In this document: one piece after another, positions 50,461 to 62,890 of the stretch
How positions within the stretch are numbered: the stretch's first letter is position 1
Layout of the letters: every line of letters starts with the position of its first letter
Assembly (NCBI RefSeq): GCF_029227915.1
Contig: NC_079879.1
Location: forward strand, 8,122,001-8,186,000
From: Hydractinia symbiolongicarpus
Lineage: Eukaryota; Cnidaria; Hydrozoa; Anthoathecata; Hydractiniidae
Length of the DNA: 64,000 nucleotides
Reading direction: 5' to 3'
The notes under the pieces: generated by a model
What the model was told of the DNA's origin: nothing
Databases searched by the model: none
Seen by the model: the letters and a program-made list of their open reading frames with translations, nothing else
Translations under genes and position numbers: made by a program

Positions 50461-52212
50461 CATCTATTCGTTCCAAGTACCACTGTCCGTCTTATAGAGC
50501 TGTCCGCTTTAGCAGGATTCCATTGTATTTATAAATCAAGCAGTTGTTGTTCTAAAAAACAACAACGCAATTTCTCTTTGAATAGACAACGGTATAATTA
50601 TAACTCGACCCATAATCGCTCCAGTGACAGTCGGTCATATTTCACGCAAGATTTCTCCATTTTTTAAAATTTTTTGCAGAAGGAAAGCGCGGTTTTTGAA
50701 ACAGTTGTAGAAATTGAAATCCGGATTTTTCTTACTTCTAAAGGCGGCTTAGAGATAGCGGAGAAGATATCGGCTATGTGATACTTTTAAATCGAACTCT
50801 ATGGATGAAAACAAGGAGGAGGATATTCTTAATGATGACGTTAGACTGTGGAAAATAAAATAAAAGATGAATTAAAAAATGAAATATAAGCATATTTTTG
50901 ATAATTAGATTTCTGCGTTTTACCTATTGTCTAAATCTCAATGGCGGTGGGACAAAATCTCGTCTTGTCCAAATAAGGCCGGCGTAAAAGCCAATCAGGT
51001 ATCAACAAAAATATTTGTACGTGATTAACAGAGAGATTTTTTAAAACCAGCCAAATTATAAAAGACGTCTCATAGAAAATTTAGTAAGAGCGGCTTTAAC
51101 GGACAAATTTTGTAATACACGATATGTGTATCTTTCAACTTTTTTTTTTAATTAGCGGACACCTGCGGAAAATGATGTAAATGCTCTTAAGTTGTTTTCT
51201 GTAGAGAAATAACGAACAAAAACATTGTTTTTCCTAAGATTTTTATTGTGATGTTGCTATTTTAAACATTTAGAAAATGACAATTTACTTCTTTTTCTGT
51301 TTTTAAGTACAATGTTTCTAACGTTTTGTACCAAGAGCACGTTAGAGCAGAGAAACGGGATGGCTTAGTAATAGCAGTCCTGTCCGAGTATCATAGGGGA
51401 CGTGGTTGAAATCATACTATTATAAAGAAATGTAAAAGAATAAGCCATTTTTTCAACGATGCCTCACGATATTGATAGACAGGCGATATGAATTAAATAG
51501 AGGTTAAAAAAAAAGAATTTCTGTTCAAATTTTAGCTAAGTTCAAATTTTAGCTAACAACTATCCACGTCCACGAAAATTTGTTCCGACGAAAATAAGGG
51601 CTGGCGAAAATCTTGACCGACAAAGTTTGGCCGACACATAATATCTCTAAGGGATAGCTTGCTTAATTTTATAAATTATTATAAAAATAGGAGGGGCGCT
51701 GATAAGAGCGTTTAAAACATGGGAAAGTAAGATATGTTCAAATTCTTTGTACAAAATATATTTTATGACGGAACAGAAAGATGTTAGTAAAATTTATTTA
51801 GGCAGTGCAACCTCTTTGTTTCGTTCTGATGTAAAAATGACAAAGAGCCCTGAGATCTAAGTTGAATGCAGTGCATTTTGTGAACAAGAACCTCTCAGAC
51901 TCTAAAGGGGTTGAGTGACCAATGAATGCTCGAAAATATTGATGTTATTAAATCATTTTTATTTTTTTCCGTTCCTATTTTGTTCAATATTCATTATCCT
52001 GATTTTTTTTTATTTTCTTCCTTGTGTTTGTTTAATGTCTCGTATGCGGGAAACAGTCACACAACTAGGGTAAAGAAACGACCGTATAAACAAACAAATA
52101 ATTTCTTTCATAGTCAGAATAAAATAAATGACAAAAACTAACAAACACGAAACCTTTCTAAATAACTTTCCTGGATAATAACACATTATTAGTTCATATT
52201 CCAGATATATTT
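50461..52212. other. AT-rich host DNA without recognised gene
   Basis: Downstream of the TIMP gene. Only short ORFs. The TIMP 3' UTR and polyadenylation signal probably lie at its right edge (AAATAAAA-like strings on the minus strand near 52.1 kb), not proven. Confidence 0.4.
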
Positions 52213-54224
52213 TTACGGTTCTCTGCAGATCAATGAGGGCGTCACCCAACTACATCGTTTAAATTCTCGAAAGAAAATGCAAAGACTTATTCGTGACTTG
52301 CAGTCTGTTTTTAACAGTCCTATTTCTTGCGTCGCAACGTTCCATTTACATCCAAATTCATTCCGCTCGCAGTATTCACCAGGAGGGCAATAAGTTGTCC
52401 GGCAGTGACAGTTCAAAGCGTAATATTTCTTCAAACCCCACTTTTGTACGATTGTTATCTTGTGCCACCTTTCATACCAGCTGCACATGCTGATGGAAGC
52501 ACGGTTGTTATAAACATTACCGGTTAGTAAGTAGTTTCCAGACTCCAAAAGTTTATGCTGCCACGGATTCTGGATGTCAATATCAATAATATCGCCCTTG
52601 CTTGCGTTCAGTAATTTACCACCTTTGAATATTTTTAACACGTACACTTTAACCGTTCTTGTAGCAGGTATGCCCAGGCTATCGGATGATATGGGACTTG
52701 CACTTGAATTTTCTTTCTTTGTTGGAAGTGCTTTCGAATCTTTTGGTAAAATCTTTCCTCTGATGACTAAAATGGAAAATGAAAGGTTACGTTAAACATC
52801 CTGTATTGTTTCCAGGCCGCAGATTCAACATTGCACGCTCATATCTTTGTACAGAAACAAATGGACTTTCTCATTTCGGGAATATTAAGTGATTTCAACC
52901 TTCTCAGACCACCTTACCTCCAAGTTCTTAGAAAAAAGGTCTAGGACGAATATTGATTACATCATCATTGTTTATGTATCTTCTAAGAATTGAAAAATGC
53001 ATTCGTTTCAAATTTAGACATTCAATTATAAGAAAATCAACTAGTCAGCCATTTTTTTATGTAATGACGCAGCGTATTTCTTTGTTTTTCAAACGGCGCG
53101 TCATATTTTAAACATGTTATTGATAATATTTTGTTAGCAAATGAGATAAAAGTGGATTTTCAAGTTTGTGTCAAAAGCAAACGTGGTTGTGTGGTTTAAA
53201 AATGTTTATTATTCTAATTTTTTGTTTATTTTTTACAACGAAAACGTAAATGAACTTTTGTTATATTTAATAAACATATCCAGTGATACATTTTGTATTT
53301 CAGTGGTTTAAGTTTTTGTTTATGATTATAAGAACAACATACGCATTCATGTATCCCAGTCAGTTTATTTCCTGTTTTGTTTTGACAAAACAAAAACACT
53401 AGGCAGTACATAATAGGATAGTACGTAAATCAAAACGAACGACTTTGTTTATAATTTCTACGCATTATTATACTCCACCAACCCAATCAGCTTGCCATCC
53501 CATCCCGTCCCATGGGATAAAACATCCTGAAGACAAACATAGAAATACGTAACATGTATATACGATTGGACAAGGATGGTTAATTCCACTTGTTGATTGG
53601 TCAAAATTTTAAAAAATGTAACACGAGGAATTCGTCTGTGTCTACTCATAGGTAAAAAGGAGCGCCAAAAATGAAAATGACAGCTAACTTGTCTTGTCGA
53701 TTCTTATTGCGGTAACATTTTTATTTATTTTTTTAAATTTTCACGGCAAATATGATCAGATAAACACTTAGCGGTAATCTTTTTAACACGCTGCGATATA
53801 AAAATGAACGTCAATGAAATTAATGGTAAAAAGGGGACAAATAATGTCGAAATCTGTGTGCACACAAAAGAACATTAATAATTATTTCCAGACGTTTTTA
53901 TTATAGAACTTTGCAGATGATAAAGTCAGATTTAAGACGCTAGTCCTATTTCTCTCAAAATTGTTTCTGCATTTGTAAATTGTGCACGAGCGCCTTGAAT
54001 ATCCCTAACACGCATGGTCGAATCAGCAATGACAATATGGCGATTTTTTGCTGTTTATCTCTACAATGAAACCTTACCAAAGATGTGAGTGAGTGGGAAC
54101 ATACTCATACTGTTCACTTACCGTAATCCGAACGACAAAATGATGTTTGTGGATGCTCAGGGAGACATACCATACAATACGAAGTTGAAACCGCACAAAG
54201 AAACACCACCAATAGAGTATGCAT
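52213..54224 (-). CDS. TIMP: TIMP-like metalloproteinase inhibitor (two coding exons)
   Basis: Exon 1 is 54122-54224 and exon 2 is 52213-52766, joined in phase 1 through a GTAAGT donor and a TTCCATTTTAG acceptor: 657 coding bases, 218 residues. Residues 1-16 are a signal peptide. The mature protein starts CMVC, so it has the free N-terminal cysteine and second cysteine that TIMPs use to chelate the metalloproteinase zinc. It continues HPQTSFCRSDYVIRGKI (NTR/TIMP block). The C-terminal half has NCHCRTTYCPPGEYC, GCKW and DCKSRISLC, typical TIMP cysteine spacing. Length matches vertebrate TIMPs (about 207-224). Secreted inhibitor of matrix metalloproteinases. The second residue is Met where many have Ser or Thr. 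Confidence 0.85.
53934..54050 (-). other. Coding-like 40-codon stretch within the TIMP intron
   Basis: The minus frame reads RHIVIADSTMRVRDIQGARA and then QFTNAETILREIGLAS before a stop, after an ACAG acceptor-like site. The residue pattern looks protein-like (amphipathic helices), but no family is recognised. It might be a gene fragment. Confidence 0.25.
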
Positions 54225-57167
54225 ATTTAATGTCACTTCTTTTCCCGTGTTTAACTCTAAAGAGTTATGTGAAGAAAAATAATCCAAACTGAGCTTTTAT
54301 ACTTTATAACGACCGAGTATTACCATATTTGGAATGGAAAACAAGGAAAAACTGTTGTCGTAAAATATGTAGTTATGACGTTGCTATTTAATCGTTTTGA
54401 GTGTCCTAAAGTTAATCCGTGATTTAAGTCATTATTATTCACATGGAAAAAAAACGCAGTAGTTTTATAAATAATTATTGACTCATATCAAAGTTTTTCT
54501 CAAGACCGATTATTTATTATCGCATTCATTATAAAAAATAAACTAAAATTGGTTGTATTCTTGAATTATATTTTCCTGTTTAACCGAGTCGTTCAGCCGC
54601 GTCTATCATTACGTGTTCGTTTGATATTGAACAGGAACTAATATTGGAATAAGTATATGATTGACGTACTACGATTCGACGTTACCATAGTGACCTTCCA
54701 CTAGAGCTCCTCTTTTTTGATAATGTCACGACTATCGGTTTAGAAAAAACGATTGACGCAGAACGCGACGATGTTATCATGTTGACCTTCCGCTAGAACT
54801 CTCTTTTTTTGATAATCTCACAAGTGACGCACATCAAGTCGACGTTCCCATAAAGATGCCTCGCACATTGGTTTCTGATATTGCAGTCTTTGACCTTTTA
54901 AAGGTTCTCCCTTTACGTTTGCGTTTTAAAACTAACAGGATGAACGTTCACGAAAGAGCATTACACTCAAAGTATTTGGAGAGTGTGTGAAAGAAATATA
55001 CAGGCATAAACCTCATTAGAGCGTGGTCCATCTCGTTTAAATATATCCCGTTCGCTGTTTTACCAGAGTTCGTAGCCACGATGTCAGAAATATATTTCCT
55101 TACTTTTAGACGCGAAAAAAGCTTTATTTTTTCCTCCACGACAGTGAAAAGTTACTATTTTTACTGACCATGAGCAAAAAAAATGTTCATTTAAGACAGT
55201 GGAAACAATCTTGTTAAAACTCTGCAATAAATTATATGTAATTTATAATTGTATAATCAGCAGAGAGAAATAATTAGTTAAACAAGTAAAAGAAAAACAT
55301 TGAGAATTAACCCACCGGCACCCCCTAAATTTCATGACCTTTTTAGATTCTCTAATGCTTGATATAGTTCCCTGATAGGGGGTACAAATCACAATTTTAA
55401 ATATTTTTAAATATACAATTTTGATTCCAACCCCGCATGTTTGGACGTTTAACATTTCCAGTTCCAGTGTGCTGAAATTCTTAGATTAATAATATTCACA
55501 AGCATGACAAGCAAGAAGGTCAGTAGAATGTGATTGAAAAGAATTGAAATGTAAATTTTTAAATAAACGGGGTGACATCGGGCCGCTGCAACAAAACGGC
55601 AGCTTGTAATGATTATTGTAGAGGCCATGGGGAAGAAATTGATTTCCAGGAAAAGAAAAAAGTCAATTACCGACGCTGGATAGTTGGAAATATAACACTT
55701 TTCTGCTGCAGTCTCTTCACATGATTGATTTTAGCCCTGGAGTAAAAGGTTTTTGCTGCACGAATTCAGTCTCTTCCTTGTTTTTGGCGATTTTTGATGT
55801 GTTCTTTCTCGAATCTCATAATAATAATCAATAACAAATTGATAAAGTCTTTTAAAATAGGACTGTGCATATTCGATGTATAATTTATCCACAACTTGTG
55901 TCTCCTCTCTAAAATTTATTACTACTTTAATTGTACTAAATTGGCGCGTACAAAAAGCAAACTCGTTCTGAGGGCATGACCTCTTGCTTCTTCTTCCACG
56001 TACAGGTTTTAGACACTGCAATAAACCCAGGGTACAAAGTTGCATGAGAGTACGACACTGAAATGACAAATGTTTTGAGAAGCTGACAAAAATTTCGCAT
56101 ATGAGTAGTCGATCATGTTGATTCGTTGTGAGAATTTGAATTATTCACAACAAGCTGAAAAAATGACAACTCTATTCGCAGTATGAATAACATTTTTCCG
56201 GGATGACCGAAATTTGGCAAACGAGAGGTCACGATTTCGACATATGAGCAACTAAGGGTAAAATCATTAATTTAAGAAGAAAAAAAGACGATATTAAAAA
56301 CTAAAAAATATGTTAAAACGTTTTTTGAACTTCTTGCTCTCAATAACAGGGTAGTAATGGAGAAATTTACAAGAAGTTTTGAAAGCACCATAAGTTACTC
56401 ATGACGTAAAAACATCGACATAAAAAACAACAAAAAATACGTCTACAAGATCTCTCTTCGCTGGAGCACAATTCATAAAAAAGTGATTTACTTGAGAAGT
56501 CTAATTAAAGAATAGCCTCAAATTACATCAGGTAGAGCTGCTGTATAAACAAAACAAAAACAAACACCTGTACTATTTGTTAACTTGTGCAGCAGACAGA
56601 ATAAACGAGAGCTTGTCGAATAAAACAAGACCCTGAAAACAGTTTAAAAATTAATAATATACACGTGTCTAAATGTATTTCCAGGTCAAACTAGAAATAC
56701 GTGAACTCCCGAGAAGACCAGTTATAAAGAGCTTCAGCGTTTGATTAAAGAAAAAATTGCCAGGGCTGCGTTTTTTGTAGAATAGAAAACTGTAGATTTT
56801 TTAAGTGCTTATGGTCACTTAGTGTAGCGTTATGTATATTCATTGAATTTCTGGCAGAAGAATTAATATAAAGTGCACCAACGAAATTCAACGTGTTCGT
56901 CGCATGAACGTCACTGCGGACGTCACGACATATAACATCACCACCATCGTCATCGCTGCGACTTTTTGTCATTTCTGTTTCTTTGAAACCACGACTGCTA
57001 ATTTAAATAAAAAAATATATTAACTTCAAGACCATGAAAAGAAAACAAAACAAAATGGAAGACCAAAAAATATTCCCCAAATATATAAACGAGAAACATA
57101 AAAGCTTTCACTTGTAACAAATTCGCAAAGATAGAACAGTTTTTTTTTTACCTTCACTGTTTTCTAG
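54225..57167. other. Intergenic region between TIMP and CSNK1A1
   Basis: AT-rich. Short ORFs (for example 55731-56069 on the minus strand, with a few cysteines) lack support. The left part should contain the TIMP promoter. Confidence 0.4.
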
Positions 57168-60100
57168 TCAATGGCCACCCTTTGGTCCTTTACGTTTTAA
57201 CCTGTCGTCACTCTTTTGTGCACCGCTGGCGGTTGCGCCGCCGCCTGGTTGGAACACGGTGGCGTTGGCAGAAGCTGCCACATGTTGTGCAGCTTTTTGT
57301 TTAAGCATACTCCAGTCAAATACATAATCATACTGGTGATTTAGAGTTCGGAATAAAATACGGAATAACTGTCTTAGGTACATGTAATCAGGCATTTCTT
57401 CAAAACGCAAACCACGACAATAATTCAGATACATGGCGAATTCAGCAGGAAAACCCTAAAAAATATAACACAACTTGTATTCTCGTTATTCACTGACGAA
57501 AAAATGCTCGATTAAACGCTGGGTTAAGTTATTTAAAGTTTAGCCGTTGAAAAACAACATAAATTGGTTTCTTCCTCCCTGTAAATATAGAGATACGATA
57601 AAGAAAGAAATTTTCGTTTTTAACAACAAAACGAGCCAAAATGGGAAACAGAAATATTTTTTTGAAGTGTAGGTGACTCCAAGAAAAAGTTTTTAAAATA
57701 CTTTTATGTGCATATTCAAAAGACAAAACCTTTGTGCTCGATTTTGGATTTTTAAAAACAACTGCACCGCAACAATAAGTCGATAGAGGCGCTTATTAAA
57801 ATACGGGGTACGAGCTCCACAGGGGCTCTAGTAAAATGGGGCTGCTAAATCGAGCATTAAGGGTACGTATATTAAAGAACGAAAAGCAGAAAACTATGAA
57901 TCATCGAATATTACTCTGCATAAAACTTCAATTGGCGTAGACATCTTTTTCTCACTGATCTTTTCGTATTTTTGTTTCTTCGTAGCAGCCTAAATATAAA
58001 TTCACGAAAAGGTTGCATGCAAATAAACACTTTTTTACCTAAGTTTACATTTCAGATTATACTAGTGATAAATTTCCCTTGTCTGTAACATATCTTACAC
58101 ATAATTTACTTGTTCAAATTAGACGGGGAAAAAGACCTCTTCTGCAAAAAAGAACACCAGGCGGAAATGACAAGGTGACCTTAACGTGATTCTTCTTAAA
58201 ATTGGGGAGACTTACGCTTTGTCATTGTTATAGAGTCAGTTCTGATATGAAAACATAGATGACCAGGTTAATCGGTGTGCAAGTGATAAAATACTATACG
58301 TAGCAATTCCTACTGAAATGAATTTTGGTGAGGTCAGTGAACTAAATAATAGCCTCGCTAATTCCTACAAAACTAATATGTTTTAAAAACTATACCCTTA
58401 AACCCTGCCATGGCAAGCTGGATCTGTTGAAATACATAAGTACGTAGCCAAGCGATTCCATATCATCTCTTCGACTAAATAAAAATAAAGTTCACAAATT
58501 ATGAATTTACCGCGGACTATTTCAAAGGCTGACGACTGGTACAAAAAAAATTCAGTATCTTTTACATACGCTTGTTCAATTCCAAGATGGGCATTTATAC
58601 TTGCGTAGCGAGCTGTGCCGGTTAGGTTTTTATCTTCTCTGTATTGGATGTGTGTTTTGGTGTGACTATCTCGATACTTTTTAGCCAAACCAAAATCAAT
58701 TAAATATACCTAGCGAACAAAACAAAAAATTACTTGTATGAATTTTCCGATCTTAGTACACAATTTTGTGTAAAGGTAAACAGATTTCATAGAAAAAAAA
58801 AGTTTTTTTTACTTTATTATCTTTGTATTGGGAAGTCAACAACTAGCTTGCGTGTGTTATATATTTAAGTGAACTGCGTACTAATAAAAGTCACAAATTT
58901 GTTATGCCTTGCTTAACGCAATAAGAACCCAACAAGCAATAGGCAAATAAATACATACTTTGTTGCAATGTCTTCCGATTCCCATAAGAAAGTTATCTGG
59001 TTTGATATCACGGTGAATAAAGTTCTTATTCTGTACGTATTCTATTCTTCCTATCATCTAGAACAAAAGTCAACGGGCGTGGTCAAAACCATATACTCAT
59101 CACACATTCAGATAAAAAGATATTATCCACTTCCTTAGCCTTTCATATAAGATGTTAAAACACATTTCCAAAATTCTTTAATAAATAAAAACTTCTATTT
59201 CATTCCATAGGTTCTTGCCTATATAAAAGTTGATCAATTAAACAGCTTTCAAGTGTTTGAAACAGTTCTTTTTTTACCTGATCAGCCAACATAAGAACGG
59301 TTTTCATAGTGAATCTTCTGGAACAGAAGTTAAACAGATCTTCCAAACTCGGACCAAGTAAATCTAATACTAGCACATTATAGTCTTTTTCTTGGCCAAA
59401 CCACCTGAAATAACAACATATTCATGTAAGAGGTTAATGTTAAGGAATAAAACGTTCTCGTAGAACCAGCCAGATGTGTTGAACTGCGGTGTGTTTGAAG
59501 ATAATTAGCAGTTAGGCAGAAACGGTGTACAGCTATGCATTCATACTAAGGTGGTGCCACCTGTTTTTTTATTGCAAGTGTAATAATGGGCATAATTTTT
59601 TTTAATCAGTTTTAATATCAAGTAGTTATAATTTTTGTTCTTACACTGATCAGATAACTGTGGTATTTATTAAAAGGTCTAATATGATATAATAAAAATA
59701 TTTTTGAGTCTGTCAGGTTAACAATCTGATATACAATTAGAGTAATGTCTGAAACAAACTGAAGGCTAAGAAATTTAAGATGAGACTTAAATTATTACCT
59801 GACATGTGGAATACCAACTCCTCCTTGTAGTAACCGATAAACTTTAGATTCGTAAAGTAACTGTGGATGTCTTGCTCGAACAGCTTCAAGTTTTACAGCT
59901 ACTTCCTAACAACGTAAATTAAACGAATTAATTTAAATATAGATGTAATTTTTTTATTGAGTGATTAATTTAAAAATTGCAGTAACACCCCACTATATGC
60001 TACATACAAGCTTAACCTACAAAACTTTGACATAAGTTTAATTATCTGCATATCCTAATATTATTATGTATAAAATATAAGCTTACCTCGAGGCAGAAAA

Positions 60101-60497
60101 AATTAAATTTAAGAATGGTAAAATTTGCAAAGCAATTGTGACTGTTTTTCCCTGCAACTAAGGATACTTGTCCAGCAACATTTTTTACAATAACTTAATC
60201 AATAAATCAAATATTTATTTACTGACTATAAGCAACCTTTTCTGAGACTTTGGACACTTTGTTGAGTAGTTTCTACCAAAGATTTAGTAAAGAAATAATG
60301 TTTCACTAGCGATCACGCTGCCTCACAATATATCACGCACTATAAGTCATACTTCAACCAAGAAATATACAAACCTCTCCATTTGTTAGGTTCAGAGCCA
60401 GATAAATGTCGCCAAATGAGCCACTGCCAATTTTACGGATTAGTTTGTATCGGCCTCCAACCACAAATTCTGATTTTGCTGAGCCAGCTGTTGCCAT
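57168..60497 (-). CDS. CSNK1A1: Casein kinase 1 alpha, complete in eight coding exons
   Basis: Coding exons: 60375-60497, 59799-59905, 59278-59404, 58959-59057, 58570-58709, 58396-58474, 57915-57989, 57168-57455. All junctions have GT/AG and consistent phases, giving 345 residues. Visible motifs: [11 protein letters not shown] (glycine loop), VAVKLE (catalytic Lys), HRDIKPDNF (catalytic loop), [12 protein letters not shown] (DFG), [20 protein letters not shown] (CK1-specific substrate/SIN motif), [12 protein letters not shown]. Human CK1-alpha is 337 residues. The kinase acts in Wnt (beta-catenin priming at Ser45), Hedgehog and circadian pathways. A CTTTTTGCAG acceptor at about 60518 shows an upstream non-coding exon. 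The C-terminal tail is Ala/Gly-rich and basic. Confidence 0.97.
57503..57858. mobile_element. Possible MITE in the last CSNK1A1 intron
   Basis: AATGCTCGATTAAA at 57503 and its near inverse (TTAAATCGAGCATT-like) at about 57845 bracket 356 bp without ORF, within the intron between 57455 and 57915. The internal string ATTAAAATACGGGG recalls ATTAAACG MITE ends. Confidence 0.4.
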
Positions 60498-60516
60498 GGC
60501 TTATGAAGATACAAAA

Positions 60517-61929
60517 ACTGCAAAAAGAAAAAGTATGCAATAGTTAACACTTTCAAAATGTTTATTTTAAAAACCTTATTTAGGTTAAGCTGCAAAAAAC
60601 ACTTTATATTTTTACCAAGTAAACACATTTTTTTTATGAAGTTATTATAATATTTAAAAAACATTGTTTACTATTCAACTGAGGTGAATATTTGGCAACT
60701 TTTCTATTTCCCAGAATTCAATGAGATGAGTAATTATGATGACATGCTGGTAATTAATTTCTTGCCATGCACCGGAGATGTAAGTAAACAATAGAATAAT
60801 TGATTACATAATCAGAAAAATTTAATACTTCTTCTATCAATCCTGTATTAGAGATTTAAGAAATACACATTAGTCTTAAGGTAGTAATGGAAATTACAAT
60901 TAAAAAAAAAATTCACACAACTTGTTTATTTTATAATGTCAATAAACACACATGCAATTGCCAATAAATTCACCAACATTAGACATCTTTTTTAGAAGTT
61001 TAAACAATGTTACAGTATATATATATAGTTTAAACACTGTAATAATTATTTAACCAGACCAAAATACATATGTGGTATATGAACTTTTTCTTTTGCTTAT
61101 GCAACTTGGAAAAACAAAATACCAGTTCATAAAAAGTTTTCACATAACTATTTTTAAACTATTTACACAGTGAGTATTAAAATAGTATTAAAATTTATTG
61201 TTTTGTGTTCTAAACTCATTTCATAACTTTTTTTTCAAAATATCACTCAAAATATTTTTTATTTACTGTGACATGTCTCTTGATGTCAACGGAACTAAAA
61301 AGTTAAAACTAACTTACAGAACATAATCAAGAAAAAATGCATGGAGTTATACAGAAATAGTGTGCGAAATAATTCATTTGTTAATGTTATGAACCAATCA
61401 CACCAATGTATTGTTAAAGTTCCATAAATAATTTTTACAAAAAAAGAAAACTTTCATATTGGATAATTTCCAGATCTGGGATTACTATCCCCATATAAAG
61501 CACATTGCTTTTTATCACTATGAATATTACCCCAAGGACCATCAAAGGTTCTTTACAAAAACATTAGCCTAACATCTGTCCCAACATTCTAATGTGTCAG
61601 AGTGATGCATTTTTAAATATAGAAAAATATAGATGACAAAATGAATAACTTTGTCCTGCACCTATTCAGACTTGTGCCATTCTAAATTATGTGTTAAAGG
61701 TAGGAAATCATATTTCAAATAGAACATGGCTGGGTGAGTACTATCGACAAATACAGGAAAATCATAATTTATCAATTCCAGATCCAGTACTTCAAATTCT
61801 CCTGATTTGACCAAGATTATCCAAGTTTTAAATACACAATGTCCCAGAATCAACAATGTCTACAAACCTATAAAAGGTGTCAAGGTTTTTCGGAGGAAAC
61901 AGTGCTTAAGTTTATTTGTGTGCCTTAAG
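60517..61929. other. Upstream region of CSNK1A1
   Basis: Contains the 5' UTR intron end at 60518 and AT-rich sequence; no other gene recognised. The non-coding first exon and promoter could not be placed. Confidence 0.4.
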
Positions 61930-62330
61930 TTTTAGAAAATGATTCAACACTACCCTTATTTAATATTGTTAAAGAAATTAAAGCTTTTGGTCTTGGAGGT
62001 CAATTACTTGACTGGTTGCAAAATTTTTTAGTAAACAGAACCTAAAGTGTTGTACTAGATGGTGTTTTTTCATTTTGACATATAGTGGTGGTGTGCCTCA
62101 GAGTAGTATATAAGGACTAATTTCGTTCTGGTTATCCATTAATGATCTTTCAGCTGTCCTTAGAAATTTCTTTTATCTCTGTTTGCTGATAATGCAATTT
62201 CTTAAAGTATAAGACAATGTCAACAGTCTTCTCCAACAGGATTTGTGTAAATGGGGTCAATAGTGTTCAATACAGGTAATCTTGTAAAATCTGTTGAAAA
62301 TTTTGCTGAGAACTGTAGGTTCCAGCAAAT
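61930..62330 (+). mobile_element. Decayed LINE reverse transcriptase fragment
   Basis: Reads IKAFGLGGQLLDWLQNFLVNRT, then GGVPQSSI...LSINDLS and a degenerate FADN, all RT palm motifs (compare SGVPQGSxLGPLLF...INDL and FADD). Stops and frameshifts throughout. Confidence 0.65.
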
Positions 62331-62399
62331 GGCTTCCAGGTTTTAGTAACCTGAGTATAAGGATTGCTTTAAAGTTATCATGTCTATGTACTTGGCCTT

Positions 62400-62432
62400 A
62401 TTAATATTATTATTATTATTATCATTATTTAC
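62400..62432. repeat. (ATT)n microsatellite
   Basis: A short imperfect ATT run, possibly the 3' tail of the adjacent LINE fragment. Confidence 0.5.
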
Positions 62433-62645
62433 CCAGGATTACCTCTCCAGTTCCTGATAGTGTGTTATCAATGATTTTGAAAGGAGCCGTAATGCATTTA
62501 AAGTTCCCAATTGAACTAGGGAAGGTGTGCAACAGGCCATTCTTTAAGACAAGTGCAATCACACACACACTCGCCCACACACACGTAAAAAAATTTACAA
62601 GTGCTTTTTATCACACCATGAATTTTTCTTTTTCTAAAATATTAC

Positions 62646-62890
62646 AGACGATGAAAATTTTTAAACGACCTACAGCAATATTTTTGCTTTCTACGATTTC
62701 GTTTTTATGAATTTTAAACAATCTACGGCGATCTTTTCGCTTTCTACGATCTTGTTCTCATAAATTTTAAAAGATCCATGGTGATCTTTTCGCTTTATAT
62801 GATGCAGTTTTTATGATTTTTAAGTGATCTATGCCAATCTTTTCGCTGTTTACAATCCCGTTTTTATGATTTTTAAATGATCTATACGAA
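62646..62890. repeat. 53-bp minisatellite, about 4.5 copies
   Basis: The string GCTTTCTACGAT or a close variant recurs at 62686, 62739, 62792 and 62845, an exact 53-base period. Each unit also holds TTTTTATGATTTTTAA and GATCTTTTCGC. Copies are diverged. Confidence 0.75.

Noticed and set aside
55731-56069. 112-codon minus ORF with several cysteines as possible TIMP exon
   Set aside because: The true first TIMP exon with signal peptide and matching phase was found at 54122-54224.
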